DNA from: Balaenoptera acutorostrata
Lineage: Eukaryota > Chordata > Mammalia > Artiodactyla > Balaenopteridae
Reading direction: 5' to 3'
Assembly (NCBI RefSeq): GCF_949987535.1
Contig: NC_080068.1
Location: 77,029,254-77,093,253 of the forward strand
Length of the DNA stretch: 64,000 nucleotides
This document shows, piece after piece, positions 12,001-24,172 of this stretch (positions within the stretch are counted from its first letter, which is position 1; the number at the start of each line of letters is the position of its first letter). Position numbers and translations under genes: made by a program. The notes beneath the pieces are model-generated. The model saw nothing but the letters and a program-made list of their open reading frames with translations. It did not search any database and was not told the DNA's origin.

Positions 12001-13225
12001 TTCTCTTCCAAATGCCAGGCTATTCATAGCAGCTTGCAGCTCGCTCAGGAATTCCCACAGACTGACTGCCCAGAGCTGACTATTGTCTCGCCACCCAGCA
12101 GCAGCGGGGCCTCTCACAGACCCAAGGACACACGCCATCTCAAAGCACAAAGTGCTTTGCAAACCAGCCATTGGGGGTTCATCAAGGAGACTCTGGGAAG
12201 TTGAGAGGAAGCAGAGGCAAGTTGGGAGGGTAGAGGGTGGATAAGATTTTCCAGCAGATCGACTGCTTCTTGTTAGTTTCTCAAAGCAGATACAGTTTGT
12301 CAATGACGAGGAAGCGATGGAATGGTTTAGAACGAGAAGCCACATTTCCATCTATTGGAGGCGGCACTAGGGATGTTGTCCAGCCTCTCTCTGATAGCAC
12401 AGCTGGCTGCACGTGTGAATCACAGACCCCATGGACAGAAACCTTCAGCTGTAAGACGAAAGGGGTAGCCAAGGGTGACGACTCTCTTTGTTTTCTCCGA
12501 GAGTCTCATTGGACTGAGGAGATAGCCAATATCACCCTGTATCCTCAGACCATGAAAAGAACATAAGGAACTCTGTGAAAGTGTAGAGTGAGCTTCCCAG
12601 ACCAGCATCATATTGTTCTCAGTTAATCAAATTTGTCAAATTGTTCCCAGTGCCTTAGAGCTAAAGGGTGATACTTAGGACCACGGTAAACAAATCCCCA
12701 GCCATCTGCCCTGACAGCTGTTGGACCTTGAGCAAGAACTTGTACCCGTGGCGTCTTCTGAGAGCCCCAGGCGCAGGGATGGACTAGAACGGTTCAATCA
12801 TCAAGTGGCCAAAGGTTAAAACTACGAATGGCCCCTGGGATATCTGCACCCAGCCAGTGGCACTCCCAGGAAGGATCTACAAGAGCAAAATTTCTCCTCT
12901 GCCGATTAACCTCCCAACACCCCTGTTTCTGTGTCCGCTGGATATTTTCTCAATACCTTTAGCCTAGCCTTAAAAATCAATGCAGTTAGTGAACAGCTTA
13001 GTTGAAACTGAACACATCTATTGATGCTGAAACAAGAGCTGTGCACTTCCAGCCAATTTAAAGAAATCTGCTCTGATGATCTATTCGATTCTGTGGCTTT
13101 CAAGTGTGAGGGCTCAGAGGATTAGCTTGCAGTTACAGTAAATTATTTCTATGAAAGTTGTTTGCTCCTAACAAGTTAGTTTTCGTGTGCCAATTTCATT
13201 AGGCCAACTGGGTTTCATAAATGAC
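9075..13225. other. Long repeat-poor intergenic block
   Basis: Over 4 kb without a recognised SINE, L1 or LTR, unlike its left neighbour. 11210-11460 is a notable AT-rich unique segment with TTGATTAAC and TAGTTAATTGC motifs. No protein-coding gene is supported; frames such as 11857-12351 (minus) have no recognisable domain. Confidence 0.5.
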
Positions 13226-13350
13226 GTTAGAATAAGATGACCAGCCATCCAGTTATCCTGAGACTGTCCTTGTTTTAAAACTGAAAACCCCACATCCTGG
13301 GAAAATCCCTCATTCCTGGACAAACTGGGATGGTTTGTCACTATACCAAG
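13226..13350. mobile_element. Short inverted-repeat DNA-transposon relic
   Basis: TGACCAGCCATCCAGTTATC at the left mirrors GACAAACTGGGATGGTTTGTCA at the right around a GTCCTTGTTTTAAAACTG core. This is an old mammalian non-autonomous DNA element; family not assigned. Confidence 0.55.
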
Positions 13351-13559
13351 TCCTTTGCCTTCCAACAAGTCAGGATGTCCTGCTGAGTTTGAAAGTGTAG
13401 CAATGTAATAAATTCTGAGTTTCTGCGTTTAAAATCTTAGCGGGGTACAGATTGAAAGGGGGTCGTCTGAAAATGGGGAGGGGCTTCTCTCCTGGAGATC
13501 TGTTTATTTTGTAATTATCCAAGAGTAAGGGGACCCTTTCTGACATGTGACAATTTTAA

Positions 13560-13815
13560 AAGGTTACTTTACATTTACAGTCACTGCAAAATACTGGCTA
13601 TATTCCCCGTGTTATACAATACATCCTTGAGCATGTCTTATACCCAATAGTTTGACCTCCCACTCCCCCATCTCTATATGCCCCCCTCCCACAACTGGTA
13701 ACTACTAGTTTGTTCTCTTTATCTGTGAGTCTGCTTCTTTTTTGTTATATTCACTAGTTTGTTGTATTTTTTAGATTCTGCATGTAAGTGATATCATCCA
13801 GTATTTGTCTTTTTC
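13560..13815 (-). mobile_element. L1 3' region
   Basis: GGCTATATTCCCCGTGTTATAC, CTAGTTTGTTCTCTTTATC and TTAGATTCTGCATGTAAGTG are reverse-strand L1. The same segment recurs at 18535-18875. Confidence 0.75.
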
Positions 13816-13985
13816 TAAGTCAGTGCTTTTTAAACTTGAATGTGTCAACGAATCACCTTGGCGATCTTGTTACAAATGCAGGTTCTGGTTCAGTAGATCT
13901 GGGGTGGAGCCTGAGATTCTGCATTTCTAACAAGCTCCGGGTGCTGCTGGAGGCCCACATTTTAAGTAGCAAGGTCCCGGGTGAC
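13816..13985 (+). mobile_element. MER5A-like hAT element
   Basis: CAGTGCTTTTTAAACTTGAATG, GTTCAGTAGATCTGGGGTGG and CATTTCTAACAAGCTCC follow MER5A order. The far terminus has decayed. Confidence 0.7.
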
Positions 13986-15964
13986 TGTACCTAAGTTTTC
14001 TTTACCTTTAGGACATTTCTAAAGAGAGACAGAGGAAAAAAATATTTTAAAGGGAGTAGAGGAAGCAAATTGCACTTTATACCCGCAAAAATAATGTCTG
14101 TTGAGAAAGAATCCTGTGAGCTTTAGTGTGCAACACAAATGCGATTAGAATTGAACCAAAACATCAGCGTACCTAGGAAAGGAAGGCAGATGGGAGGAAG
14201 TAAAGGAAATAAGGAGCGGGGTGGCGATTACAGTGTCTGCGGCTGGAGGGGAGCCACTCTTCTTCAAAGTACCAGCACTTGCTGTTTCTTCCATCACTCT
14301 CTTTGCTGAACTTTAGAGCAGTCAGGCGTTTCCCTTCCAAAGGTTGCTCCAGGTGTAAGCGGTACTTTTGGCGCGAGGCAGGGAAATGTTTCATTCTCTT
14401 TCATCTGGTTGCAAGAACCCTACAAAAAGACCCATTAAAGATGAAAAATGAAATATGCTCTGAAAAATGTACCAGTCTTTTCCTGTTGGTTGTCGTTTAT
14501 GATGTTTCTGAAGACACAAAAACAGATAATGAAGTACATAAGTAAGTAGAAGAGGAAATATCATTAAGTCAAATGCCTGACAGGAAATGGATTATGCTAA
14601 ATCACATACGGTTCTGATGTTGTTTTACAATAACGGTTGTGAACACAATTCAGTGAACTGCTATTGTTCACACAGCCCTGGTTAGTGAGATGACACAGTT
14701 AGGGGCAGAAGAGGAATTCTGGGATGAAATGTTTTAATTATTGAAGAACAAAATATACGTGCCTCAGAAATGGATAAGATGTTGTTGTTTCCCAGATTGC
14801 ATCAGTTGTGACCCTGGGAGAGCTCACATCCCTTTCGCTGAAGAGGAGAATCAAATGTGGATGATTAAATTGTCACTAAGCACCAAAAAACCCTCCAATG
14901 TACGTTTATGTTCCATGAAAAAATGTGCTCTACCCAGTATGACTTTTACTTACTGCTCTTTCAGGGGCTTTGGACTCAAATAGAAAACACTTTTTTCCTG
15001 ACAGGTCATCAACACAGAAGTAGCCCAAACGATGCTCCAGATTTCTTTGCATGTCCACAAAGGAGGAATAGGGAATTGGAATAGACAGATTGTGCAGTCT
15101 TCCCTTACCTAGGAGTCTGCCTCTGTTCAACTGTCCGTCATGTTTTTGTTTTGAAGAGCCAGCTGCTCCTAAGTGTTCCTTTTGATCTGATGTCCTCAGA
15201 TGCCCCTTCAGACTGTACCATGCTGGTGAGCGGAGCTGTTGATTGACTCATCACCAGCACAGGTGGTTTCTCAGCCCAGCACACCCCGCTCCAGGTCTTC
15301 AGAGAACGCTGGTGCTACTCCTTTGTCTTCACATAGATGGAAATTGCCCCGTTACATCTTGAGTGTGCTTCCCTCTCTTTTTCCTTGATATGGGTATGCG
15401 GGGGCTGGTGGAGGGAAGCACAGGAGAGGGACAACGAAAGCGGGCCGGTTGTATTCTTCTGCCTCTGCAGCCCCCGTGTTCACAACCTCCAGTGGGGGCC
15501 ATACACACACCTCTAGACACCATCTCGGCTCCTCAGGTCTCCACACCTTGGACTTGGCTGTTGGTGGAGAGCTACAGCTCACAGGCAACGGTCTGTTTAA
15601 AATGTCCCTCCTTGCCTCCTTTCCTTTAATTTGCTCCATCACTTGCACAGATTTACACACTCATTCCTTTTATATACAGTTTAGGCATTTAACCTTATAA
15701 CTGTCTTCCTCTCTCTCTCATATACGTGTGTATAGGTATATGTGTTCCGTAACAGCTTATGGAAAAACCTGAACGGAACTTTTGGCCAGCCCAGTATGTG
15801 TATTTGGCCGAGCTGCGGGAGGCTTGCGGGATCTTAGTTCTCTATTTAAGTCATAATTTCCCCCTCCACTCCCGCACCCGCCCCTGCTTCTTTCTATTCT
15901 CTACAACTGCCTTGTTACATCTGACTCTGCACTCTCTGCTCCTGAGGGCATCGGGTCGTTCAGT
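13986..15964. other. Intergenic, mostly single-copy
   Basis: No gene recognised. The frames at 15329-15700 overlap in several frames and carry no known domain. No strong repeat was identified. Confidence 0.45.
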
Positions 15965-16860
15965 CTTTCAGTCGTGGAACAAATATTTTAGGAGTGCCTC
16001 CTACGTGGCAGCCACAGTTGTAGGTACTGGGGTACCACACTGACCAAAACAAAGCCCTGGCTCCTTTCGTTCTAGTGGCGGGGCGGAGAGCCAGTCAACA
16101 AACACAGAACCAAATAGGTAAGTGCTACGTTAGATGGTAATGAGTCCTAGGGAGGAGAATGTATAAGGTCAGGAGGATGGGAGTACAGCAGGGGATGTGG
16201 GGTGGTGTTCTTGTGCAAGGAATGGACGGCGGACACCACATCCAGGGCTACTCCTGAGGGGTGGGTTTCACACAACTCCAGGCGGTGCCTTTCTCCTCAT
16301 GGCTATTATACATCCATGTGGTTATGAAAATATTCTGGCAGATGGGATCAAATTGAGAAAGAGAGGAACTTTCTTCCGATTTGTCCGTTTGGACTAATGC
16401 TGGGGCTTGATAAGGTGACATTTTAGCAGAGACCTGGAGGAAGGGAGTGAGTGAGTCACACAGGTGTCAGGCAGATGAACAGCAAAGGTGAGGCCCTGAA
16501 GCAGGGGCTCCTTGGTGGGTGGGGGTCACAAGGCCAGCGGCTGGAGCAGAGAGAGTAACGGGCAGGTGGTAGGAGGTGAGGCTGGGGTGGAGGAGGGCTG
16601 ATCACAGAGGGCTTAGGAGACCACTGGAGGGCCTTTGTCTTTCATTTTAATGGAAACAGAAAGTAGCTGGAGAGCTCTGAACTAAGGAGGGCTGTGACCT
16701 GATTTACATATTTTATGAATCACTCGGAAATATGGAGATCTGATACTGGGGACAAGAGTACCAGAAGATAATAATGAGCTTATTGCAATTTTCCAGGTGA
16801 AAGAAGACGATGGTGTGGCCCAAGGTGGTGACAGTGGAAGTAGTAGAGACTATTAATTCT
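15965..16860 (+). repeat. Ancient dispersed repeat, copy C, interrupted
   Basis: It resembles 2690-3240: CACTGACCAAAACAAAGCCC, then GAGGCCCTGAAGCAGGGGC and GGTGGTGACAGTGGAAGTAG. A block of about 200 bases (16200-16400) is unrelated to the family and appears inserted. Confidence 0.5.
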
Positions 16861-17485
16861 GGATATGTTTTTGGGAGAAGCCTTTCATGTGATTCCTGAG
16901 ATCCACTGGCTTCTTGCACAAAGTGATGAGAGGCCCTTTTTTGCACACCAGGTCTATTTCACCAATCAATATCCTACAGAAGGTATGGCAGAACCTCAGC
17001 ATTGGAAGGGCTCTTAGAGGCAGGACATCTAGTGGAAAAAAAGAGAACAGAGATACTTGGTTTGGTCTTCACGTTGTGGAGTCTTGGATTTTGACGGAGG
17101 TGGGTAAGAATGAGATTGATGCCTCATAATAAACGTTGGTTTATCTGAAATTCACAGTGGTCCCACACTAGTAAACTAAAGGTGGAGGCTGGATCCTATT
17201 GTAAGAAAGCACACGATCTGAAAGCTCCCAATCTCACCAAATTCTCCTCTGAGAGTGTGTATTCTAACCTCTCACACAATGCAGGGGTTCCTGGCCCAGC
17301 ATCCCAGAGCATGTAAACCTGACTGTGACTACACTTCCTGGCAGAGTTCTCATTACTTCAAGGGCATTCATCATTCTGTTGGACACTTCCAAGCTTCTGG
17401 AAGTTTATTCTTGGACAGGATTGAAATCCTTCTCTTTTCTACCCTTCTGCCCTCTGGAGCTATGCTGGCCAAGGAGAGACAATAC
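16861..17485. other. Intergenic single-copy sequence
   Basis: Nothing recognisable. Confidence 0.4.
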
Positions 17486-17665
17486 AGCTGTATTGGTTAA
17501 GAGCATGGGCTCTGGAGCCAGACGGTCTAGGTCAGAATTCAAGTTCTTTGTGAACTTGAGCAAGTTACCTAACTCATCTGAGTCTCAGTTTCCTTATCAA
17601 CAAGGTAGCAAATCTAAAGCACTTATAAGAGGACACGATACAGATTAAGTGCCCAAAAAGGGTAA
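17486..17665 (+). mobile_element. MIR SINE
   Basis: TTGGTTAAGAGCATGGGCTC, TGGAGCCAGACGG and GAGCAAGTTACCTAACTCATC are sense-strand MIR. Confidence 0.8.
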
Positions 17666-18019
17666 CTATAATGATTTATCCTGCATATTGATATGAATGT
17701 GAGAACCGGTTCCATATGTGAACACAGATCTCAAGAAGCTATATTTTCCCTGCCATTTACCAATTCTCATTAAGGTGTGTAACCCCACATGATTCCTGAT
17801 AGCAACTATCAATGAAATCTTACGAAAGCAAAGGGCCTGGGTTTGCCTTGGGGGGCAGCCAGGAAAAGGGATTTACTCTTTACTGGTTTGAGGTTCAAGT
17901 AGCAAGAAACCTGCTGTTGGGTCTCCAGCATTTAGAGGTTGACTCCATCTCAAATATTGATTCCCAAACCCTATTTCACTTAGAAAGCAGTTTTTCAGGA
18001 TGCAGTGAAATGGTGTTAG

Positions 18020-18200
18020 AATAGGTTTTAGACTCTGATTTTGGGCATTTGAATCTGGCTCAGGCATTTCTTATTCTATAATCATGGACAACTTATTTAG
18101 TGATAATTATAATAACACTACATATTCCTTAGGTTTGTTGTGGGATTATAGGAGACAATGCATATAAAGTGCTTAGCACAATCTAGCTGATCCAGAAATA
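18020..18200 (+). mobile_element. MIR SINE (diverged)
   Basis: TAGGTTTGTTGTGGGATTATAGG and AAAGTGCTTAGCACAATC are MIR 3' sequence. Confidence 0.6.
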
Positions 18201-18534
18201 CTAGCAATAATTTTAAGTTCTAGAAATAAATTTCTAAGATGAAGTCAATTCTTAAAAATGACTGTGTTTGAAAGTAACCAAAACTACATTCTCTGGGCTT
18301 CTTAGGGTATTTTATGTAGAGAGGAAGACAGGAAAATCAAGACTTGCTGCTCCTACCTTCCTGCCAAGTATAGGCTCCCAGGGCTCATGGAGATTCATGA
18401 TTGGAAACTTGTGGAACTGACCTCACCATCAAAGAACTGCAGGAGACTCTGAGGTCAGCTGACATGACTGATACCCACCCAGCAACTAAAAATTAGAAAT
18501 TTGCTTGAACTGGTTGTTTGGTAGCAGGTAGTTT

Positions 18535-18875
18535 TTTTGGGGGTAGGAAATACATATATTTATAGTTGAGGTATCGTTGATTCACAATATTATATTAATT
18601 TCAGGTGTGCAACATAGAGATTCAAAATTTGTGTAGATGATACTCCATTTATAGTTATTATAAAATATTGGCTATATTCCCCATGCTTTACAATATATCC
18701 TTGTAGCTTATTTACTTTATACATAGTAGTTTGTATCTCTTAATCCCCTGCCCCTATCTTGCCCCTCCCCCTTTCCTTCTCCCCACTGGTAACCACTAGT
18801 TTGTTCTCTATATCTGAGTCAGTTTCTTTTTTGTTGTATTCACTAGTTTGTTTTATTTTTTATATTGGGCAGGTA
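18535..18875 (-). mobile_element. L1 3' region
   Basis: AGTTGAGGTATCGTTGATTC to GGCTATATTCCCCATGC to GGTAACCACTAGTTTGTTC is reverse-strand L1. Confidence 0.8.
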
Positions 18876-19544
18876 GATTTTTTAACATTTTCTTTCCTGA
18901 AAACAAAAATAATACATTTTTGTAGTAGAAATATAGGAGAGCATAGAATAACCCAGAGAAGCAAACCATGTTTATTTCCACTGCTCAGAAGTTTTCTGCA
19001 CAGCACACCAGGTGGGTAAGCAGCATAAGGCAGGGTGAGTCTGTCTGGTCCACTTCCAAGACCCTCGCAGGTACAGCGCCTGGTACAGAAGAGTCCTTGG
19101 CAATAAGTTGTTGGATGAATGACATATAATCGGGTGTATAAATATATTTCTGTCCCCGCTGGGGATCATAATTGTCAGGTAGATTTCTTTTCATGTTTCT
19201 TTCACTTAATTGGGCCCTCTGAAATATTGAATTTAAAGCCAGCAGTGAGTATAAGTTGATCCTAAGTGAGTCAAGAATCACAGGCTCCTGTTTTGCCCAT
19301 CTGTTGATCCACCCAAGAAGTGCTCATATGAATGGATCCTGAAGGCTGAGTTTGCTGATCTTAAGTGAATGGACCCTGCCTTGGCTTCTCCTCTCTAGGC
19401 TCCAAGGGTCAGTTGGTTCTTTAGCCTAGCCCCACCCAGAAATCTTTCCTCCTGAGATTTTTTAAATTGCACTTTCAATTATTTGAAGAATTTTTGCAAA
19501 CATTTTAGAGGATTTCCTCCCCCATCCCAATTCAGCATTCCTTC
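18876..19544. other. Intergenic single-copy sequence
   Basis: No gene or clear repeat. Confidence 0.4.
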
Positions 19545-19785
19545 TAGTTATGATAGATACCACTTATTAAATACTTACAATAGGCATGGTGCTATGCTAA
19601 GCCTCAAACAGGTATTATCTCATTTGATTCTCATAACAACTCTTTGCATTGGTCATCACCACTTTTATTTTATAGCTGAAAGAATTAGAGACTTAGGAAG
19701 GTGAAATGACTTTCCCAAAGTCACACAGCTTGTAAGCGGGAGATTCTAGTCAAGGTCTGTCTGACTCTGAATTCCATGCTTCAAC
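19545..19785 (-). mobile_element. MIR SINE, nearly full length
   Basis: GCATGGTGCTATGCTAAGCC, CCCAAAGTCACACAGCTTG and GACTCTGAATTCCATGC are reverse-strand MIR. Confidence 0.8.
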
Positions 19786-20670
19786 CACCTTTTTTGCGTC
19801 ATCAGAGTTTATGTGTAATTTTGCGTATTGTTCTTTATATTTAGCTTTATTTGATGGGCATTTACCCAAACTATTCTATTACCTTCAGCAGCATCATTCG
19901 AAATGTCGAAATAGTATTCTGAGTAGAATGTCAGAGCAGAAATGACCAACATAGGAAATTCAGAGAGTCAAGGAGAGCATCCTGTTGTGGAGCCCTGGGA
20001 GTGAGATGGGATCAAACTAAAAGCCTGCTAGCATAAAGGGAACAGGTGCTAGGAGACCTGCAGCTTGGCAGATTCAACATTTGGCTCTCGGGAAATGATA
20101 GGAACACTGAACAAGGGGGCTACAGAAGGGGGAAAGGGAGGTTCTAGATTTTTACATTTTCCTATATCTGTTTTTTGCCTATCGGTCCTATTTTTCATTG
20201 GGCTGAACTCCTCTTATTACCCAGATTACATGGCATATTACGAGGGTTTGACCATCAGAGGTCTGGAGGGCATAGGTGAGAAATACTGTCAAATGCAGAT
20301 CTGCTGCTACGATCTCTCCCTCTCTCATCTGAAGAATCTGGAGGATGACTAGCAAGGGGTAAAAGAGGCTCCTCTTCCTCTCCCCCGCCCTCCCCCCTCT
20401 GGGGGCTGGGTCTTTCTGTCCTCAGAAACCTTGGCTCTGTCTGTGATTGTCAGCAAGGCTGAGAGGGTTGCTGCTGCTTCAGACACTGCCCAGGGGCAGA
20501 TTGCTGGACCCCCAGCTCAGCCCTGCCTTCCACACAATGAAGATCCTTCAGCTTCTCCCCCAGCTGTCTCGGGGCCACCCCTGGTGGGGTGGGGGTGGGC
20601 GATTGAGTGGACCCCAGTGCAGGAGGGCAAAAGAGAAGGAGGTAGAAGGGCACGGTTAAAATCAGATATT
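19786..20670. other. Intergenic, no recognisable gene
   Basis: A GC-richer segment at 20360-20660 gives overlapping frames on both strands without known domains. Confidence 0.4.
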
Positions 20671-20860
20671 TTTTGAATGCCGGGTTAAAATCCCAGCTCT
20701 GCCGTTTATCTATGTAACTTTGATTTGTGTTACTTCACCTGGCAGAACCTCAGTTTTTCTGTCTATAAAATGGTGATGATAGTTCCTAACTTACAGAATT
20801 GCTGAAAGGATTAAATAAAATTGAAGGATTGTGCTTGCTGATCCATACATGTTCACTGAT
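20671..20860 (+). mobile_element. MIR SINE
   Basis: AAATCCCAGCTCTGCCGTTT, AACCTCAGTTTTTCTG and ATTGCTGAAAGGATTAAATAA are sense MIR. Confidence 0.7.
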
Positions 20861-21479
20861 GCTCATGTTGTCAGCCTTGACAGCCTGAGGAACTACTTTC
20901 TTCTATTTTGAAGACAGTCCTATTTTGGTGTAATCTTCTTCTACTTAGTTAAACTGGTTCATTTGTGCCTGGGTGAATTAATTTACTAACTTTCCCTTCC
21001 CTCCCCCAAAGTTTTTGTTCTTCTATGTTCATGGCTTGGAGAAAGGAGGTGTAGGTCCTTTTTGTTTGAAGGATACTGGGGCCTGAGGCGACCCTCAGGT
21101 GACCTTCTGTTCTTGTCAGAGAATCTAGCTGGAGAGAAGTGTGCAGGAGACACAGGAACCATCTGTGTTTTTTTTGTTCAGGAATATTTAAAGGCATGTG
21201 TTATTCTTTGTAGGGTGTGTATAGAAGCTATCCTAACATTTGCAGGTGAGAGAGTGAAATATTCCTTTCTCAGGACAAGACATTCTGCTGGCATTATCTT
21301 TTTTTTTTTTTTTTTTTTTTAAGTCTTGGGAACACAGAAGAAGAAAGTGTGTGACCCTGAGAGGAAACTGTGGCCTGGGAGAAAAGTGTGACCAATAATT
21401 GCTGATGGGAATTAACACTACTCTGTGATCTGTGTGGTTGACATTAGTAATACAGTGTGGTTGCAGGGGGTTTAGAACA

Positions 21480-21542
21480 ATGAGAAGAAAGAAAGAAAGG
21501 AAGGAAGGAAGAAAGAAAGAAAGGAAGGAAGGAAGGAAGGAA

Positions 21543-21580
<38 letters not shown>

Positions 21581-21752
21581 AAAGAAAGAAAGAACGAAAG
21601 AAAGAACGAAAGAAAGAACGAAAGAAAAGAAAAGAAAGGAAGAAAGGAAGGAAGAAAGAAAGGAGGAAAGAAAGAAAGGGGGAAAGAGAGAAAGAAAGGG
21701 GGAAAGAGAGAAAGAAAGGGGGAAAGAGAGAAAGAAAGGAAGGAAGAGTCTC
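21480..21752. repeat. (GAAA)n/(GGAA)n purine microsatellite
   Basis: About 270 bases are almost pure purine on the plus strand, mixing GAAA, GGAA and GAAC units and GGGGGAAAGAGA repeats near 21675-21735. Open frames here encode only Lys/Glu/Arg-rich or Ser/Phe/Leu-rich repeats and are not genes. A 22-T run lies at about 21299-21320. Confidence 0.95.
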
Positions 21753-22440
21753 ATATTTTAGTAAAACAAGAAGAAGAAAACTTACGTCCCAATAGTAGGA
21801 AGGGATTTTAGGGTTAAATGATGCCAGTTTGCTAAGCATCTGCTTCATCTTTATATTCCTCTAAGCAGTTCCTCAGTTCCTAGGCAGTCACCCTATTTCT
21901 GCTTTCAAGGGTAAACATTGTCATTTCTCCTATGACTATAGCAAGTCATCATTTCTCTTTCTAGAATGTGCGTTCAGAAAACTGCAATTGTTAACAATTT
22001 TAGCATTGAATCTTAGGACAAAACTGAAAAAAAATTTAAGTGCTGGATTGTTTCTAGAAACTACTCAATTTAGGGGATTTTAAATCACCAGGAATAGTCA
22101 CAGTTGATTATTCTACAAGTGATTGCATTTACCCAAATCTCAAAATTAATCATGCATATTTGCTTGGATTGACATGTTGATGCTGTTTACCACAAATAAT
22201 CCCTCAAAGCTCAGGATCCGTTTTAAATTTTTACCCCAAATTAGAATTTAGATTTTGAACAAAACTTGTTTACAGTTACGTAAATTCCATGTAAATATAT
22301 AAACTCCAACTTGCTCTCATTTAATTTCTCTGCCATTTTCACAGGCAATTTTTACATGAAAATCATGTCACCCTTAACAACCTAGACTTATTTCCTCATT
22401 TCCCTTTAATGGTTTTGGGTTCCGAGTTTCATTTAAGAAT

Positions 22441-22678
22441 GGATTGCTTACATTTCACTTACAAATCTCCCTTCTAATCGCTGTTATTAATATCACAATT
22501 TTGTTGTAATATCTGTAAGAGCACAAAATGTGTCCCCTTAAAGATGCATTTGCCAACCCCTGAATTGCATACATTTCAATTACAGCTCTCCCTCATAATT
22601 ATTATTATTAATATCACAATTACCATCGTAATATCCATAAGACTGCAGAAGGTGTCCTGTCATGGGTGCCTTTACAAA
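22441..22678 (+). repeat. Diverged tandem duplication, two units of about 121 bp
   Basis: Unit 1 is about 22441-22557, unit 2 about 22561-22678. ATTGCTTACATTTCACTTACA aligns with ATTGCATACATTTCAATTACA, and TTATTAATATCACAATT is exact in both (ending 22500 and 22621). GTAATATC.GTAAGA and GTGTCC also align at 121-122 bp offsets. Confidence 0.8.
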
Positions 22679-24149
22679 CAGCTTGTCCAGTTTCCTCTTA
22701 AGAAAAATGTGGCAGACTTTATCTAAATTCGACTTCCCCCTATAATTTACATTAGACAGCACACTCCATCAATAAAACCATCAAAATGATGTACTGCATT
22801 GTAGACAAAAGTTATTGTGTCAAGTTGACACTAATCAGTTAATTCCAGTAAACCTTCAGATAAACAAAAGCTTGTTGTCTATTACTGATGTGTGTGATGG
22901 GCCCCTTGTATGTCCTATGGTTCTGCCCATCTATAGAGATGTATCTGGCAGACACTTGCCCTGAGGCATCTATATGGAAACCGAGACAAGATCTATAGTT
23001 AATGATGTTGACCCTGACTCCCCCAACAGAGATTGAATTCAAATCCTCATAATATCTCGACAGCTGATATGTATACTGTGCTAATAATATTAACAATTAC
23101 TCTGCCACTGGGATTCCCCAGGCTCTGACTTAAGCGATTTTAAAGCTTCTTCCCTAATATGGACTGATTTCCTTGTTTATACCCAACATCAGCACCGTCT
23201 CCCCATTAAGACAAGGATGTGTTTCTGAATGGGGAAAGGCTTTTCTTAATGTAGGTGTCTTATATTTCTAAGAAATTCTGTGGGAGTTAAACAACTTCTG
23301 GACAAACTGATAGTGTAGGTGATGGTGTGAGGAAGTGTTTCTAGTCACTGTTTCCCTGGCAGGCTGGGCTAGCAGGACTGGGAAGAGAGCTAGCTTCACA
23401 TTTTTACTTACTGTTGACGCGGATCAGAGAGCGTTCCGAATGTCAACAGCATTCCGAATGTCACACCTTCTCTGGTGTGGCTCTCCTTTGGACATGAAGG
23501 GGAGCCTGTCAATCCCTGCTTGGTGTGATCAGGTGGCTGAGAAATCAGAAATCGCCCTTGGGTCTCCTCAGCTCGCTGCTGAGCCTTAGAGGAAAGTGAA
23601 GGAGCTGAACCAGACCTCTTTTCCTCACCTGTTCTCTCTTTCCCTTCCTGCTTCTCTTTCCTCTGCAAAGACTGAGAGGGAAAGGCCACTGCCGACTCAC
23701 AGGCCACGGAGAAGCTGAGGATGAAATGTTGACAGGGGGCACTGTTAGAAATTAAATTCTGCCCTATTTTGTGTACCATTCTTGTGAGTCACATTCGTGA
23801 ATAGTAGCGAGAGATTTAATGATCGCATATTTTTTATCTTATTTCCCTCTGGTCGATGGCAATTTTTTTCTGTTAATGTCAACTTAGAGCTCAAAGTAAT
23901 TTAGTAATTGATTCTAAGCACAGCAGTTCGCCAATGGCAGCTCTCCATTTGTGGGGAATATCTTTGCTAATTTTATCCATCAGAATGAGATTACCATGCT
24001 AATCTCTCCTATCCTCCTCTCTTGGTCATTTGGGACATGCTGATGCAAATGACTTATTAGACACAAGGCCTTCGTCCAGCCCCGGGATCAGGGAAAGATG
24101 AAAGGAAGCCAAGATAAGGATGTTATAATGCCCTAACACACACAGATAC

Positions 24150-24172
24150 TACACACACACACACACACACAC
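24150..24172. repeat. (CA)n microsatellite
   Basis: About eleven CA dinucleotides. Confidence 0.9.

Noticed and set aside
21233..21848. Open frames of up to 173 residues, Lys/Glu-rich on plus and Ser/Phe/Leu-rich on minus
   Set aside because: Products of the purine microsatellite, with no stop codons because of the repeat unit.
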